Positions 15,887 to 26,310 of a stretch of 63,683 nucleotides of DNA are shown in pieces. The translations under genes and the position numbers were made by a program. This DNA comes from Chloroflexus sp. MS-G. Its GTDB lineage: Bacteria > Chloroflexota > Chloroflexia > Chloroflexales > Chloroflexaceae. The stretch lies in contig NZ_JPIM01000011.1 of the NCBI RefSeq assembly GCF_000735195.1, positions 1-63,683 on the forward strand. Direction: 5' to 3'. The notes beneath the pieces were generated by a model. That model saw only the letters and a list, made by a program, of their open reading frames with translations. It was not told the DNA's origin and did not search any database. Numbering within the stretch: the stretch's first letter is position 1; each line of letters begins with the position of its first letter.

Positions 15887-17847
15887 ATACCTTGAATACC
15901 GTAACGACAGCCGATTGGGTGACGGCTAATCATCGTTATCTGATGGCAGCACTGGCGGTGATACGTTGTCGTTTAACCGGTGCACGTGATACGCAGGAAC
16001 TCGGTGCGGTGGAACAGGAGCTGGCAGCAGTGCGGACGGCGATGCCAGCATTACCGGCACTCGAACGACTCCAGATGATCTTTGGTCTATCCGAATTCGA
16101 GGTCGGATTGGTGTTGTTGTGTGCCGGTATTGAACTGGATAGCAATCTGGCAGCGATCTGCGCCAGTGTTCAGGGTGATCCGCAGCGATTCAGGCCAACA
16201 ATTGGGCTGGCATTAGCGGTATTGCCGGGCGCCCATTGGAGTGCATTCACACCGACTGCGCCGTTGCGTCACTGGCGGTTAATTGAGGTGGCCGAGGGTG
16301 AACCGCTTGTGACAGCGCCACTGCGGATTGATGAACGAGTGTTGCACTACCTGCTTGGGGTTGCAACGCTCGACCGGCGCTTGCAACCATTGTTGCGCCT
16401 GATTCAGATAACAACCCCGTTGCCGCCAGCTCATCGCGATCTGGCTGCCCGAATCGGGGCGCTGTGGGAACGTGAGCCTGAGCCGTCGCCAGTACAGCTT
16501 TGTGGCGCCGATTCATTGAGTCGGCAGGCAGTTGCGGTTGCGGTAGGTGAGCGCCTGGGGCGGCCGGTCTACGGACTGCGGGCCGAAGACATACCGGTTG
16601 ACGTGGTAGAGCAAGAACTGCTGGCCCGTCTCTGGGAGCGCGAGGCGGCGTTTAGCGGGGCGTTGTTGCTGATCACCATTTCTGATCTGGAACCACCACG
16701 CCCACTGTGGCACTGGCTGGAACGGGTGCAGGGGATGGTGATGCTGGCAAGTGCCGATCCTTTACCGGTTGCCGATAGGTTGCTGGTTCGTTTTGAGTTG
16801 CCAAAGCCGGATCGTCGTGAGCAGCGGGTGCTCTGGCAACAGGTTCTGGGTGAACACGGGCCGAACGCTAACGGCCATCTGGAAGCGATGGTAAACCAGT
16901 TTACCCTCAATGCCAATGCGATGCGAGCGGTTGTTCTAACCACGAGCGGGGATCACAACATCGACTGGTGGGATGCCTGTCGGCTGCAAACCCGTACCCG
17001 GCTTGATGGATTGGCGCAACGGATCGAGACAAGGGTTGGTTGGGACGACCTGATACTACCGGCAGAACATATGACGACACTGCGGCAGATGGTAGCTCAT
17101 GTACGGCAACGAGTGCGAGTGTATGAAGAGTGGGGGTTTGGTCTCCGTGATGAACGGGGACTGGGAATTAGTGCCCTCTTTGCCGGGCCAAGCGGTACCG
17201 GCAAAACGCTGGCCGCCGAGGTATTGGCCAATGAACTGCGTCTCGATCTCTATCGCATTGATCTGAGTTCAGTCGTCAGTAAGTACATCGGTGAGACAGA
17301 AAAGAACCTGCGGCGTATCTTTGATGCTGCCGAAGGTGGTGGGGTCATTCTCCTCTTCGATGAAGCAGATGCGCTCTTTGGTCGGCGCAGTGAGGTCAAA
17401 GACAGCCATGACCGGTATGCCAATCTCGAAGTGAGCTATCTTTTGCAGCGCATGGAAGCATACCGGGGGTTGGCGATTCTCACCACCAATATGAAACAGG
17501 CGATTGATACCGCGTTTTTGCGGCGGATTCGTTTTATCATCAATTTCCCATTTCCCGACGCAACCCAACGTCAGCGTATCTGGCAACGAGTCTTTCCGCC
17601 GGATACGCCGCTCGATGGGCTTGATTGGGGGAAGCTGGCCCAATTCCATCTTGCCGGTGGCAATATTCGCAGTATCGCCCTCAATGCGGCCTTTCTGGCT
17701 GCCGATGCCGGTGAACCGGTGCGGATGACGCACATTTTAAGTGCGGCGCACAGCGAATATGCCAAACTGGAAAAACCGCTTACCGATGCGGAGTTACGTG
17801 GATTTTCGAGTGCGGATCGCGCCCGCCCGGTGCAGATGCACCAGTAG
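15883..17847 (+). CDS. eCIS AAA+ ATPase (Afp15/Pvc15-like)
   Basis: A 654-residue protein with a C-terminal AAA+ module. Walker A is G435-PSGTGKT-442, Walker B is LLFDEAD with D493/E494, sensor-1 is LTTNM, and the arginine-finger region is AFLRRIRF. The N-terminal ~330 residues form the divergent regulatory region usual in Afp15 homologues. Known homologues are needed for particle assembly or cargo loading, probably by unfolding or remodelling effector or tape-measure proteins. Coupled to the DUF4255 gene by a 4-base overlap. Confidence 0.94.
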   Translation: MNTLNTVTTADWVTANHRYLMAALAVIRCRLTGARDTQELGAVEQELAAVRTAMPALPALERLQMIFGLSEFEVGLVLLCAGIELDSNLAAICASVQGDPQRFRPTIGLALAVLPGAHWSAFTPTAPLRHWRLIEVAEGEPLVTAPLRIDERVLHYLLGVATLDRRLQPLLRLIQITTPLPPAHRDLAARIGALWEREPEPSPVQLCGADSLSRQAVAVAVGERLGRPVYGLRAEDIPVDVVEQELLARLWEREAAFSGALLLITISDLEPPRPLWHWLERVQGMVMLASADPLPVADRLLVRFELPKPDRREQRVLWQQVLGEHGPNANGHLEAMVNQFTLNANAMRAVVLTTSGDHNIDWWDACRLQTRTRLDGLAQRIETRVGWDDLILPAEHMTTLRQMVAHVRQRVRVYEEWGFGLRDERGLGISALFAGPSGTGKTLAAEVLANELRLDLYRIDLSSVVSKYIGETEKNLRRIFDAAEGGGVILLFDEADALFGRRSEVKDSHDRYANLEVSYLLQRMEAYRGLAILTTNMKQAIDTAFLRRIRFIINFPFPDATQRQRIWQRVFPPDTPLDGLDWGKLAQFHLAGGNIRSIALNAAFLAADAGEPVRMTHILSAAHSEYAKLEKPLTDAELRGFSSADRARPVQMHQ

Positions 17848-17874
17848 TCTGGTCACACGTCGGAGATGAGTACG

Positions 17875-18129
17875 ATGGCTATCGATATTGAGCTACATAT
17901 TGATGAGATTCTCTTCGTTGGTTGCCCAGGCATTGATCGTGAGCGGGTCAAAGCAGCGCTGATCGATGAATTAACGCGATTATTGCTTGCGCATGAGGCG
18001 GCTGCGTCGGCGTGGCGTCATCGCGAGGTAGAGCTAGTTGATGGTGGAACTCTGCGCTTCACGCCTGGCATGACTCCGGAGGCAATTGGTCGGCAGATAG
18101 CGATGACCATATTTCGGGGATTGCCATGA
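17875..18129 (+). CDS. Small conserved eCIS-type protein of unknown function
   Basis: An 84-residue acidic protein starting MAIDIELHIDEILFVG. It appears to have a beta strand, a long helix (GIDRERVKAALIDELTRLLL) and a closing helix (MTPEAIGRQIAMTIFRGL). The start at 17875 is preferred over 17866 because CGGAGATGAG then gives a correctly spaced ribosome site. The stop overlaps the start of the giant DUF4157 gene, so the two are translated together. Size and position suggest a dedicated chaperone or adaptor for that protein. Confidence 0.7.
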   Translation: MAIDIELHIDEILFVGCPGIDRERVKAALIDELTRLLLAHEAAASAWRHREVELVDGGTLRFTPGMTPEAIGRQIAMTIFRGLP

Positions 18130-21100
18130 ACAAAGTGGTTGTGCGTAAACCGACGCAAGCTGCTGAGGTTGCCCGGCGCACACTGATGCCGGCAGCACCC
18201 GCCCGACCGCTGTTCCGACGAACAAGTGCTACCGGTAAGAGTGTTGGTGAGGCGGTATGCCCGCTCTCGCAACCGCCCGATCACGAGTCTGCCGATGTGG
18301 CGATGCTGCTGGCGCAGGCGATGACCTTCCCTTCTATTCCATTGCCGTATCGGGCTGAACTGGAAGCACGTTTCGCACAACCACTTGCTCAGATTCCGGT
18401 CTATGCCAATCCAATGGCTCAGCAAGCGCTGGCACTGGCGCACGCCGAAGCAATCACGTATCAGGGGGCAATCTTTCTGGCTGATCCCCATCCATCACTC
18501 TCGCTCATTGCCCACGAAGTGGTACATGCACTTCAGATGCAATCGGCAGGTGCTCCTGACGTCAACCAACAGGTGGTGGCGGCAAACGATCCGGCTGAGC
18601 AAGAAGCAATAACGCTGGCTGATCAGGTACAACGCACCACAGCAGCAGCCCTGACACCACCGCCAGTAGCGGTTACTACCTCGCTCCCTGCTACTGCGCT
18701 GGCGTTGCGGCGCACAACATTACCATCGCCAACCGATGAACCCGCGACAACGGCATTTCGTCGTGTCGTTGACCGGGCGCCGCCACCATCGCCATCGCAC
18801 CACACACCTGAACCGGCGGCGCCACCACCGCAAGCCGCAGCGGTACCAGCGCCAGACCTTGAACCGGATCAACCGCCGTTGGCATTACCTCCGGCTCCGG
18901 CGCCTGGGATCGGCGACGCTGAGGTAGCCGCGCAACAGGCAGGCATGGCTGAAGCTAGGGCAGCGCTGACTACAGCCACCGATCCTGAGACACTGATAGC
19001 GACATTTGCCGAGGCCTCACCCACACTCAAAGCACAGGCTGTGGCAACGCTGGGAGCCGAAACCGATCGGCTGGCGAAAACTGAAGTAGCCCAACTCAAT
19101 GCTGAGGTTCCAGTTCTCCATGCTACCCTCAACCCGATGGTTGAGGAGCCGCCACCATTGACGGTAACACCGCCGGACGCACGCTCACTTGAGCTAACGG
19201 TTGAAGGAACGTTGCCGCGTGAAGAGCTACCACCGACCCCCGATCCTGGCCGTTACACAGCCAACGACCGACTTACTGCCGATATTTCACGTCTGATGAG
19301 CGGTACGGTTGAGGAGCGGGCAGCCAGCATTGCTGAACAGTTGCACGAGGTGCAAATTCACGACAGCGCAGTTGATACCTCTCCCGGTGTCCCACCGCAG
19401 ATACCGTTGACCGACGGCGCCGATCCGGATCAAATTGATACCCAGATCAGGGAAGGAGTGACCCAATCACGCCAGCTTCGTGATGACGCGGCCCGGGCGG
19501 TCATCGATGGCCCAGGTCCCGAGCAGGCGCAGCCCATCGTGCTCGATGAGGCCAACCCTATCGGTGAGTTGGCGCAACCAGAGATTGGTACGCCGTCTAT
19601 GCCTGAAGGGCCGCAAGCGTATCTTGAGCTGGGTTTGCCCGCAGATGTGCAGGCTGCTTTCGAACAGCAACAGCACGATGTGATGGAGGCCAATCTGACC
19701 GCAGCTCAACAACAGGTGGCGGAGGCGAGTGCAGAGCGTGAACGCCAACAAACCACTGTCGTGAGTGAAGCGCAGGCCCAGGCTCAGGCGCAATCGGAAC
19801 AGGCCGATGAACAGCAACGCGCCGGCGTGATCGAAGCCCGCGAGCGGATTCAAGGCGCCCGCCAGGAGACACTGGCTGCGCAGCATGCAGCCGCTGCCGA
19901 TGTTGAACAACAGGCAACGGCTGAGCGCACTGCCCGACGGCGCGAGATTGATGAGCGGGTACGCGCCGACGAGAGCCAGATTGAGCAACGGTATGCTACG
20001 GCTGAACGTGATGCGCAAGCAGAAGTTGCAGACGGTGAGCGACGGGCAGCAGCCGAACGAGATCGTGCCGCTCGTGAAGCCGAAGAGCAGAGCTGGTGGG
20101 ATCGGGCGGTCAATTTTGTCCGTGATGCCTTTGCCGCCTTGACCAGAGCGATCGGGGCGATTTTTGATGCGGTGCGGCGGGCAGTGAATGCCATTCTCGA
20201 TGCCGCAAAAGCGTTTGCTATGCGGCTCATCGATGCAGCCGTGGCCTTCATCAATGGGTTAATCGCTGCATTTGGGGCAATGCTGAAGGGTCTCATTGAT
20301 ACTCTGATCGGCTCCATCTTTCCCGAACTGGCGGCCCGTCTCAATGCAGCCATTGATAGCGCCGTCGCCTTTGCCCAGAACGCTGTCAATGCTGCGGCAG
20401 CAAGGCTCAGAGCCGGGATTGCAGCACTCGTGGAAGGCTTACGGGCCAGTCTCAACGCGATCATCAACGTCTATCAGACAGCGATAACGGCGGCGCTGAA
20501 TGTTGTGCAGGCCGTGCTTGCCGGTGATTGGGCTGCACTGGCCCGTATGGTGCTTGAAGCGGTGCTGAAAGTGGCCGGTATTGAACCAGAAACCTTCTAT
20601 CAATTTATCGGCCGTGCTCAGGAAACATTCCAGCTTATTATTGATAATCCGGGCAGGTTTGTCGGTCATCTGATTGACGCCTTTCTCAATGGGGTGCGCA
20701 ATTTTGCCGGCAACTTCCTGACCCATCTTCAGGCCGGGATTATTGGCTGGCTGACCGGTGCGCTCGGTGGAGCAGGTATCACGCTACCTGAACGCTTCGA
20801 TCTGATGGGTGTGCTGAGCCTGATCCAGCAAATCCTCGGCTTAACCTGGGATCGGCTCCGTGAGCGGGCAGTACGCCTGATCGGCCCACAGGCAGTGGCA
20901 GTGATTGAGTTTGTTGCCGGCTATTTGCGTACTCTGATTGAAGGCGGCTGGGATGCTCTCTGGCAGCGTATCCGTGATGATCTGGCCAGTCTGCGCGACA
21001 TGGTGCTTGAAGGTATCAAGAACTTTTTACTCGAACGGGTGGTAATGGCCGCGATCACCCGACTGGCAACCATGTTTAACCCGGTCGGCGCGATTGTTAA

Positions 21101-22442
21101 TCTGATACTTGCCGCTTACAACCTGTTTACCTTCTTGCGTGACCAGTTATCACGCATCATCGAAGTGGTGCAGACGGTGGTCAACGCCATCGGCGATATT
21201 GCCCGTGGTGTCATTCAACCGGCATCGCAGCGCGTTGAAGAGGTACTGGCGCGTTTGTTGCCGCTGGCAATTGATCTGCTGGCGCGCCTGCTCGGTTTGG
21301 GCAATGTCGGTAGCAGAGTGCGCGAGATCATCGAACGGGTGCGTGCAGTCGTTGATCGAGCCATCGACCGCTTGATCGAGCGGGTGCGCCGACTATTTCG
21401 GGGGGGAGGGACACAGGCGGTGGGGACGAACGGTACACGCAGGCCGGGAGAACTGGCAGTACCGTTCACTGCTGCCGGACAACATCATCTCTATGTGCGT
21501 GTAATCAATAACCGGGCTGTAATGACAATTGCCAGCAATGAGCAAGATTTTGATCGGTTTGCCGCCGATCTTGAGCAACGGATTCAGGTTCTGCCTGATA
21601 GTAGTCAGAAGCAACAGCTTCTTCAGCAACTTGCCGAAGCTCGTCGGTTATCAACCACCGTTGAGACACAGCACGCGCAAGCCGCCGTTCGCGCAGCTCA
21701 AGCGCGAGGGGTTACGAGTCCTGCACTGTCACTTGAACAAAACATCCAGCGTCAACTTGATCGGCTCATTACCGCTTTGCAAGCAATTATGGTTTGGGCC
21801 AGCAGTGTTCCCAGGGACTTTACTCCTGGTCGCATTCAGTACAACCCGCAAGGAGATCTTGCTCGACGTGCTCATGGTTGGCTCGGTAAGAAGACGCCGC
21901 GCGATCCTGCGGATCAAAACCGCGTTGCAGGACCGATTAATGACCTGATCAGACAACTCGCAGAACGAGGCTTCGAGACTCATACTAGATTTGATGCAGG
22001 TCACTTAATTGCGAGTCGCTATGGTGGTGATGGAACCTGGGAAAACCTCGTTCCGATGGAACAGCGGATGAATCGCAGTTGGTTTAGCGCTTTTGAGGCA
22101 AAAGTTCAGACCTATGTTGACGCAGGTGAAGCTGTCTATGCTGATGTTCGTGCTGAGTACAGTGGAGATCCGTTCGCTCGTTTGCTCGATGATGCGGTTA
22201 TCGATCAAATTTCTCGTGATCCTGAACTACAGATGATGGCTGCAACTAAATTCATGCGTATTCCACAGTCCACTAGTGCGACCGTGGGTCGTCGTACCAG
22301 TGATGGACGAGATCAGGTTATTTTGCAAGAAGTCTTTGATCCGCGACAACGTCTTGCATTCAGGATTCGTCAAGCTATTCGTCTCGGGTTGATTGGTAGT
22401 GATCAACATGCCCGTGCACGTGATGTATATCAGCAACGTTGA
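18126..22442 (+). CDS. Giant DUF4157 eCIS protein: coiled coil, apolar helices, nuclease-like tip
   Basis: A 1438-residue multidomain protein. Residues about 60-140 form a DUF4157 domain with HExxH motif H130-EVV-H134. About 180-500 are Pro/Ala-rich linker. About 510-655 is a charged Gln/Ala/Glu/Arg coiled coil. About 655-1090 is a long run of apolar and amphipathic helices rich in Ala, Ile and Leu, typical of tape-measure or translocation segments. About 1180-1438 is a nuclease-like domain with G1292-H1293-LIA, N1307-LVP, N1316 and E1324, the pattern of DNA/RNA non-specific (beta-beta-alpha metal) endonucleases. The final ~750 bases have visibly more A/T in wobble positions than the rest. 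No immunity gene follows. It is probably a loaded toxin, perhaps also the tape measure. Confidence 0.85.
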   Translation: MNKVVVRKPTQAAEVARRTLMPAAPARPLFRRTSATGKSVGEAVCPLSQPPDHESADVAMLLAQAMTFPSIPLPYRAELEARFAQPLAQIPVYANPMAQQALALAHAEAITYQGAIFLADPHPSLSLIAHEVVHALQMQSAGAPDVNQQVVAANDPAEQEAITLADQVQRTTAAALTPPPVAVTTSLPATALALRRTTLPSPTDEPATTAFRRVVDRAPPPSPSHHTPEPAAPPPQAAAVPAPDLEPDQPPLALPPAPAPGIGDAEVAAQQAGMAEARAALTTATDPETLIATFAEASPTLKAQAVATLGAETDRLAKTEVAQLNAEVPVLHATLNPMVEEPPPLTVTPPDARSLELTVEGTLPREELPPTPDPGRYTANDRLTADISRLMSGTVEERAASIAEQLHEVQIHDSAVDTSPGVPPQIPLTDGADPDQIDTQIREGVTQSRQLRDDAARAVIDGPGPEQAQPIVLDEANPIGELAQPEIGTPSMPEGPQAYLELGLPADVQAAFEQQQHDVMEANLTAAQQQVAEASAERERQQTTVVSEAQAQAQAQSEQADEQQRAGVIEARERIQGARQETLAAQHAAAADVEQQATAERTARRREIDERVRADESQIEQRYATAERDAQAEVADGERRAAAERDRAAREAEEQSWWDRAVNFVRDAFAALTRAIGAIFDAVRRAVNAILDAAKAFAMRLIDAAVAFINGLIAAFGAMLKGLIDTLIGSIFPELAARLNAAIDSAVAFAQNAVNAAAARLRAGIAALVEGLRASLNAIINVYQTAITAALNVVQAVLAGDWAALARMVLEAVLKVAGIEPETFYQFIGRAQETFQLIIDNPGRFVGHLIDAFLNGVRNFAGNFLTHLQAGIIGWLTGALGGAGITLPERFDLMGVLSLIQQILGLTWDRLRERAVRLIGPQAVAVIEFVAGYLRTLIEGGWDALWQRIRDDLASLRDMVLEGIKNFLLERVVMAAITRLATMFNPVGAIVNLILAAYNLFTFLRDQLSRIIEVVQTVVNAIGDIARGVIQPASQRVEEVLARLLPLAIDLLARLLGLGNVGSRVREIIERVRAVVDRAIDRLIERVRRLFRGGGTQAVGTNGTRRPGELAVPFTAAGQHHLYVRVINNRAVMTIASNEQDFDRFAADLEQRIQVLPDSSQKQQLLQQLAEARRLSTTVETQHAQAAVRAAQARGVTSPALSLEQNIQRQLDRLITALQAIMVWASSVPRDFTPGRIQYNPQGDLARRAHGWLGKKTPRDPADQNRVAGPINDLIRQLAERGFETHTRFDAGHLIASRYGGDGTWENLVPMEQRMNRSWFSAFEAKVQTYVDAGEAVYADVRAEYSGDPFARLLDDAVIDQISRDPELQMMAATKFMRIPQSTSATVGRRTSDGRDQVILQEVFDPRQRLAFRIRQAIRLGLIGSDQHARARDVYQQR

Positions 22443-22466
22443 AAATAGTTAATGTAGAGAGAACTT

Positions 22467-23414
22467 ATGCACCAATCGCTGTTTCGATCCCAACTCCAGA
22501 CTGAAAATATCATATGTGCATCGAAGGCCCGCACTCCTCACCCCCTCGACCCAACCACCCGTATCCACTTCGCGCCGTGCTTCGGCTACGACCTCAGCAC
22601 GGTCCGTATTCATCGTGACGATTCCGCCGCCCGCACTGCACAACACCTTGGCGCGGCGGCGTATACGGTTGGGCAACATATCTTCTTTGCTCCCGGCCAA
22701 TATGCGCCCCACACGGCTGCCGGTCAACGGTTGCTCGCGCATGAGCTGGCACATGTTGTTCAGCAGGCAGAAGGGGTACGTGGTCGGAGTATGTCTGCAC
22801 TGGAAGCGGATGCCGAACAGCAGGCCAACGCCGCCGTAACTGCATCATCGCTCCATCGTCTGCGACCACTTCCCGTACCGGCTCAGCCGCTGCTCCAGTG
22901 CTATCGTGTTCCTGGTTCGCTGCGCTGCAATGAAGTCGTCGACTGGCTTAATGCCAACTCGCCCTACGCTCCTGAGTGGGCCGAAACCCGTTGTACCTAC
23001 GAGTTCAATGGCGGCGTCCAGACCCGCAGTGAAACACTTCGTGATGGACGGGTGCGGGTCACAGCGCGAGGAATGCCTTCAGCCACCGTGACGGTTGATT
23101 GTCCGATTGACCGACCTGAATGGGAACCAACCGACCGCCCCAACCGTGATGCCGAGGTTGCCGCGTGGCAGGCGATGCGGGTCACACTCGATGCGCACGA
23201 GGCTGAACATCGCCGTATCGGCCAACGTTGGCGTGCGATACTCGAACGACGGTTTCGGGCAATCAATTTCACCGTTACCGGCGATGATGCTGCTGATGCA
23301 ATGCAGCAGGCGCAGGCTCGTGTGGCTGAACTGCAACAGCAATGGCAGACTGAAGCCCAGGCCGCCCAGGATAAGATTGATCCGTTTCGTGGGGCAGTGT
23401 TGCGCTGCCCGTAG
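22467..23414 (+). CDS. DUF4157 plus DUF922-like protein with two HExxH motifs
   Basis: A 315-residue protein. Residues about 25-105 are a classic DUF4157 domain (FGYDLSTVRIHRD, AYTVGQHIFFAPGQY) with zinc motif H92-ELA-H96 followed by VVQQ. Residues about 145-315 resemble DUF922, a putative secreted zinc protease, with YEFNGGVQTRSETL, a conserved tryptophan-rich turn and a second motif H244-EAE-H248. DUF4157 is common on eCIS cargo and may be a targeting or autoprocessing domain. The gene lies 24 bases after the giant protein and is a candidate second effector. The C-terminal ~35 residues are a helical coiled coil. Confidence 0.82.
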   Translation: MHQSLFRSQLQTENIICASKARTPHPLDPTTRIHFAPCFGYDLSTVRIHRDDSAARTAQHLGAAAYTVGQHIFFAPGQYAPHTAAGQRLLAHELAHVVQQAEGVRGRSMSALEADAEQQANAAVTASSLHRLRPLPVPAQPLLQCYRVPGSLRCNEVVDWLNANSPYAPEWAETRCTYEFNGGVQTRSETLRDGRVRVTARGMPSATVTVDCPIDRPEWEPTDRPNRDAEVAAWQAMRVTLDAHEAEHRRIGQRWRAILERRFRAINFTVTGDDAADAMQQAQARVAELQQQWQTEAQAAQDKIDPFRGAVLRCP

Positions 23415-23432
23415 TTGGACAGAGGATACAGT

Positions 23433-24068
23433 ATGACCACGTTTCCACGTTCGCCCCGTGTACTCAAAGGTGCGCTAGTCAGTTTTGATTTACCCAACCC
23501 GCAACCGGCAGTGATCATGTTTCAGTATAACCCCGATACGCTGGCGCGCACCCTGGAAGCGCAAACCGGTAGTGAGGGCGCCGATGCCTTGCGCATCAAG
23601 GGTGCACCGGTTGAGACGATCAAACTCGATGTTGAACTCGATGCGACCGATCAACTTGAACAGGGGAGTGCAGCCACCGGTTTGCACCCGCAGTTGGCCG
23701 CGCTCGAAGTGCTCATTTACCCGAAGAGCAGTCTGGTGATTGCCAATACCGCCTTGTTGAATGCCGGTACGATTGAAATTTTGCCGCCCCAGGCCCCATT
23801 CACACTCTTCATTTGGGGACCTAAACGGGTGTTACCGGTACGCCTCACCGAGTTTAGTATCAACGAAGCGGCTTACGATCCGCAACTCAACCCAATCCGG
23901 GCAAACGTTACGCTCGGTTTACGGGTGTTGAGTTATAACGATCTGCCGACCTCTCATCCCGGTTACCATCTCTTTCTTGCCCATCAAATTGTTAAAGAGA
24001 CGATGGCAGCAACGGCACGTACTTCTGCGCTTGCCGCTACCGGTGCTGGATCACTTTCTCTGTCGTAA
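23433..24068 (+). CDS. CIS_tube-type baseplate/hub protein (Afp7-like)
   Basis: A 211-residue protein with the contractile-injection-system tube/LysM-associated domain. Markers are KGALVSFDLPNPQPAVIMFQ, FQYNPDTLARTLEAQ, PVETIKLDVELDATDQLE and the late TEFSINEAAYDPQLNPIRA. Afp7/Pvc7 homologues sit near the spike at the tube-baseplate junction. The start at 23433 follows AGAGGATACAGT; an in-frame codon at 23415 would add six residues across that site. It begins the baseplate half of the locus. Confidence 0.87.
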   Translation: MTTFPRSPRVLKGALVSFDLPNPQPAVIMFQYNPDTLARTLEAQTGSEGADALRIKGAPVETIKLDVELDATDQLEQGSAATGLHPQLAALEVLIYPKSSLVIANTALLNAGTIEILPPQAPFTLFIWGPKRVLPVRLTEFSINEAAYDPQLNPIRANVTLGLRVLSYNDLPTSHPGYHLFLAHQIVKETMAATARTSALAATGAGSLSLS

Positions 24069-24077
24069 GAGGCGCCT

Positions 24078-24374
24078 ATGTTCAACCCAAATAGTCGCTA
24101 CTATCGCATTGCTACAGCCACCCACACTCCTGCTGATGGTCAGGCGGTGGTCTATGTGCGCCGCCGTTTCTTGCCTGTTGGGGCAACGATGCCGCTCCTG
24201 GCTGAAATTGAGGTGACCGGAGCCGATCGGCTTGATCTGATGGCTGCCCGCGTGTTTGGTGATCCCGAACAATACTGGCGCATCTGTGATGCCAACGACG
24301 CTATGAACCCCTTTGACCTTACGACCGAAGTCGGTCGTCTGGTGCGCATCGCTGTGCCGACCGTTGAAGGGTAG
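24078..24374 (+). CDS. gp53/LysM-like baseplate wedge protein
   Basis: A 98-residue protein of the short eCIS gp53-like type. The diagnostic segment is RLDLMAARVFGDPEQYWRICDANDAMNP followed by LTTEVGRLVRIAV, a LysM-like fold. It connects baseplate wedges around the hub in homologous particles. Nine bases separate it from the previous gene and six from the next, consistent with co-translation. Confidence 0.84.
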   Translation: MFNPNSRYYRIATATHTPADGQAVVYVRRRFLPVGATMPLLAEIEVTGADRLDLMAARVFGDPEQYWRICDANDAMNPFDLTTEVGRLVRIAVPTVEG

Positions 24375-24380
24375 TGCACT

Positions 24381-25504
24381 ATGAGTCTGCTCAGTACACG
24401 CCTGACCATCCTGATCGGCCCAACTATCCCGCTTCCGGCTCCGCCGCCGTTGCTGGCCACACTGGCGAGTGTGGAAGTCACGCATCGTGATGAAGGTCGG
24501 TCAGGTTTTCAAGTGATCTTCCAGATCGGACGCGAACGGGGGGACGTGCTTGATTATGCCCTGCTCGCTGGCCCGTTGCTCCGCATCGGTCATCGGATCG
24601 TCCTGATTGTCTGGTTTGGTGGCTTACCCCAGGTCTTGATGGACGGACTGATCACCAATCAACAGTTGCAACCCGGTGACCAGCCCGGTTCAGCAACACT
24701 CACTATTACCGGTGAAGATGTGAGTGTAGCGATGGATCGGGAAGAGAAGTCGGTAGAGCATCCGGCTCAACCCGAGGCGGTGATCGCACTCAAGATTATC
24801 GCCAGTTATGCGCAGTATGGTCTGATTCCTATGGTTATTCCACCGCCAACGGTAGACATGCCATTGCCTACCGAACGCATTCCTGTCCAACAGGCGACCG
24901 ATCTGGCGTACTTACGTCAGATGGCCGAACGATTTGCGTATGTCTTTTACATTACCCCCGGTCCGGCGCCGTTGACCAATACCGCTTACTGGGGATCGCC
25001 GATACGGATCGGCGTGCCGCAACGCGCACTGACCGTCAATATGGGTTCGTCAACCAATGTTACATCGATCAACTTCCAGTACGACCCGTTGACGGCGACA
25101 ACGCTTACTGGTCAGGTGCAGGATCGGGCTACCGGTCAGCGGGTACCGGTACGTTCGTTTGCCAGTCTGCGGCCACCACTGGCCAGCTTACCGGCGCTTG
25201 CCTCCTTTGCGCGCAGCACCATCTTTCGCGGCACAGGTCTGGGTGCAGCGCAGGCAATGGCTCAGGCGCAGGCTGAGACCGATGCCTCAAGCGATGTGCT
25301 CACCGTTGAAGGTGAACTTGATACGGCACGCTACGGCAGTCTGTTACAGGCGCGCGGCTTAGTGGGGTTGCGTGGCGCCGGTTTTAGCTACGACGGCCTC
25401 TACTACGTCAAACAGGTTAAACACCAGATCAGCCGGGAAGGGTTCAAGCAAAGCTTTACCCTGACTCGCGAGGGTCTTGGTTCGACCGTACCGGTGGTGC
25501 TGCC

Positions 25505-25508
<4 letters not shown>
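24381..25508 (+). CDS. gp27-like hub protein (VgrG N-terminal half)
   Basis: A 375-residue phage late-control D/gp27-like protein that forms the hub ring joining tube and spike. Visible markers are VEVTHRDEGRSGFQVIFQIG near residues 32-55, GDQPGSATLTITGEDVSVAM, DREEKS, and DLAYLRQMAERFAYVFYI. In Afp8 and VgrG this part is fused to the gp5-like spike; here it ends at 25508 and overlaps a separate spike gene by 4 bases. Confidence 0.9.
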
Positions 25509-26309
<801 letters not shown>

Positions 26310-26310
<1 letters not shown>

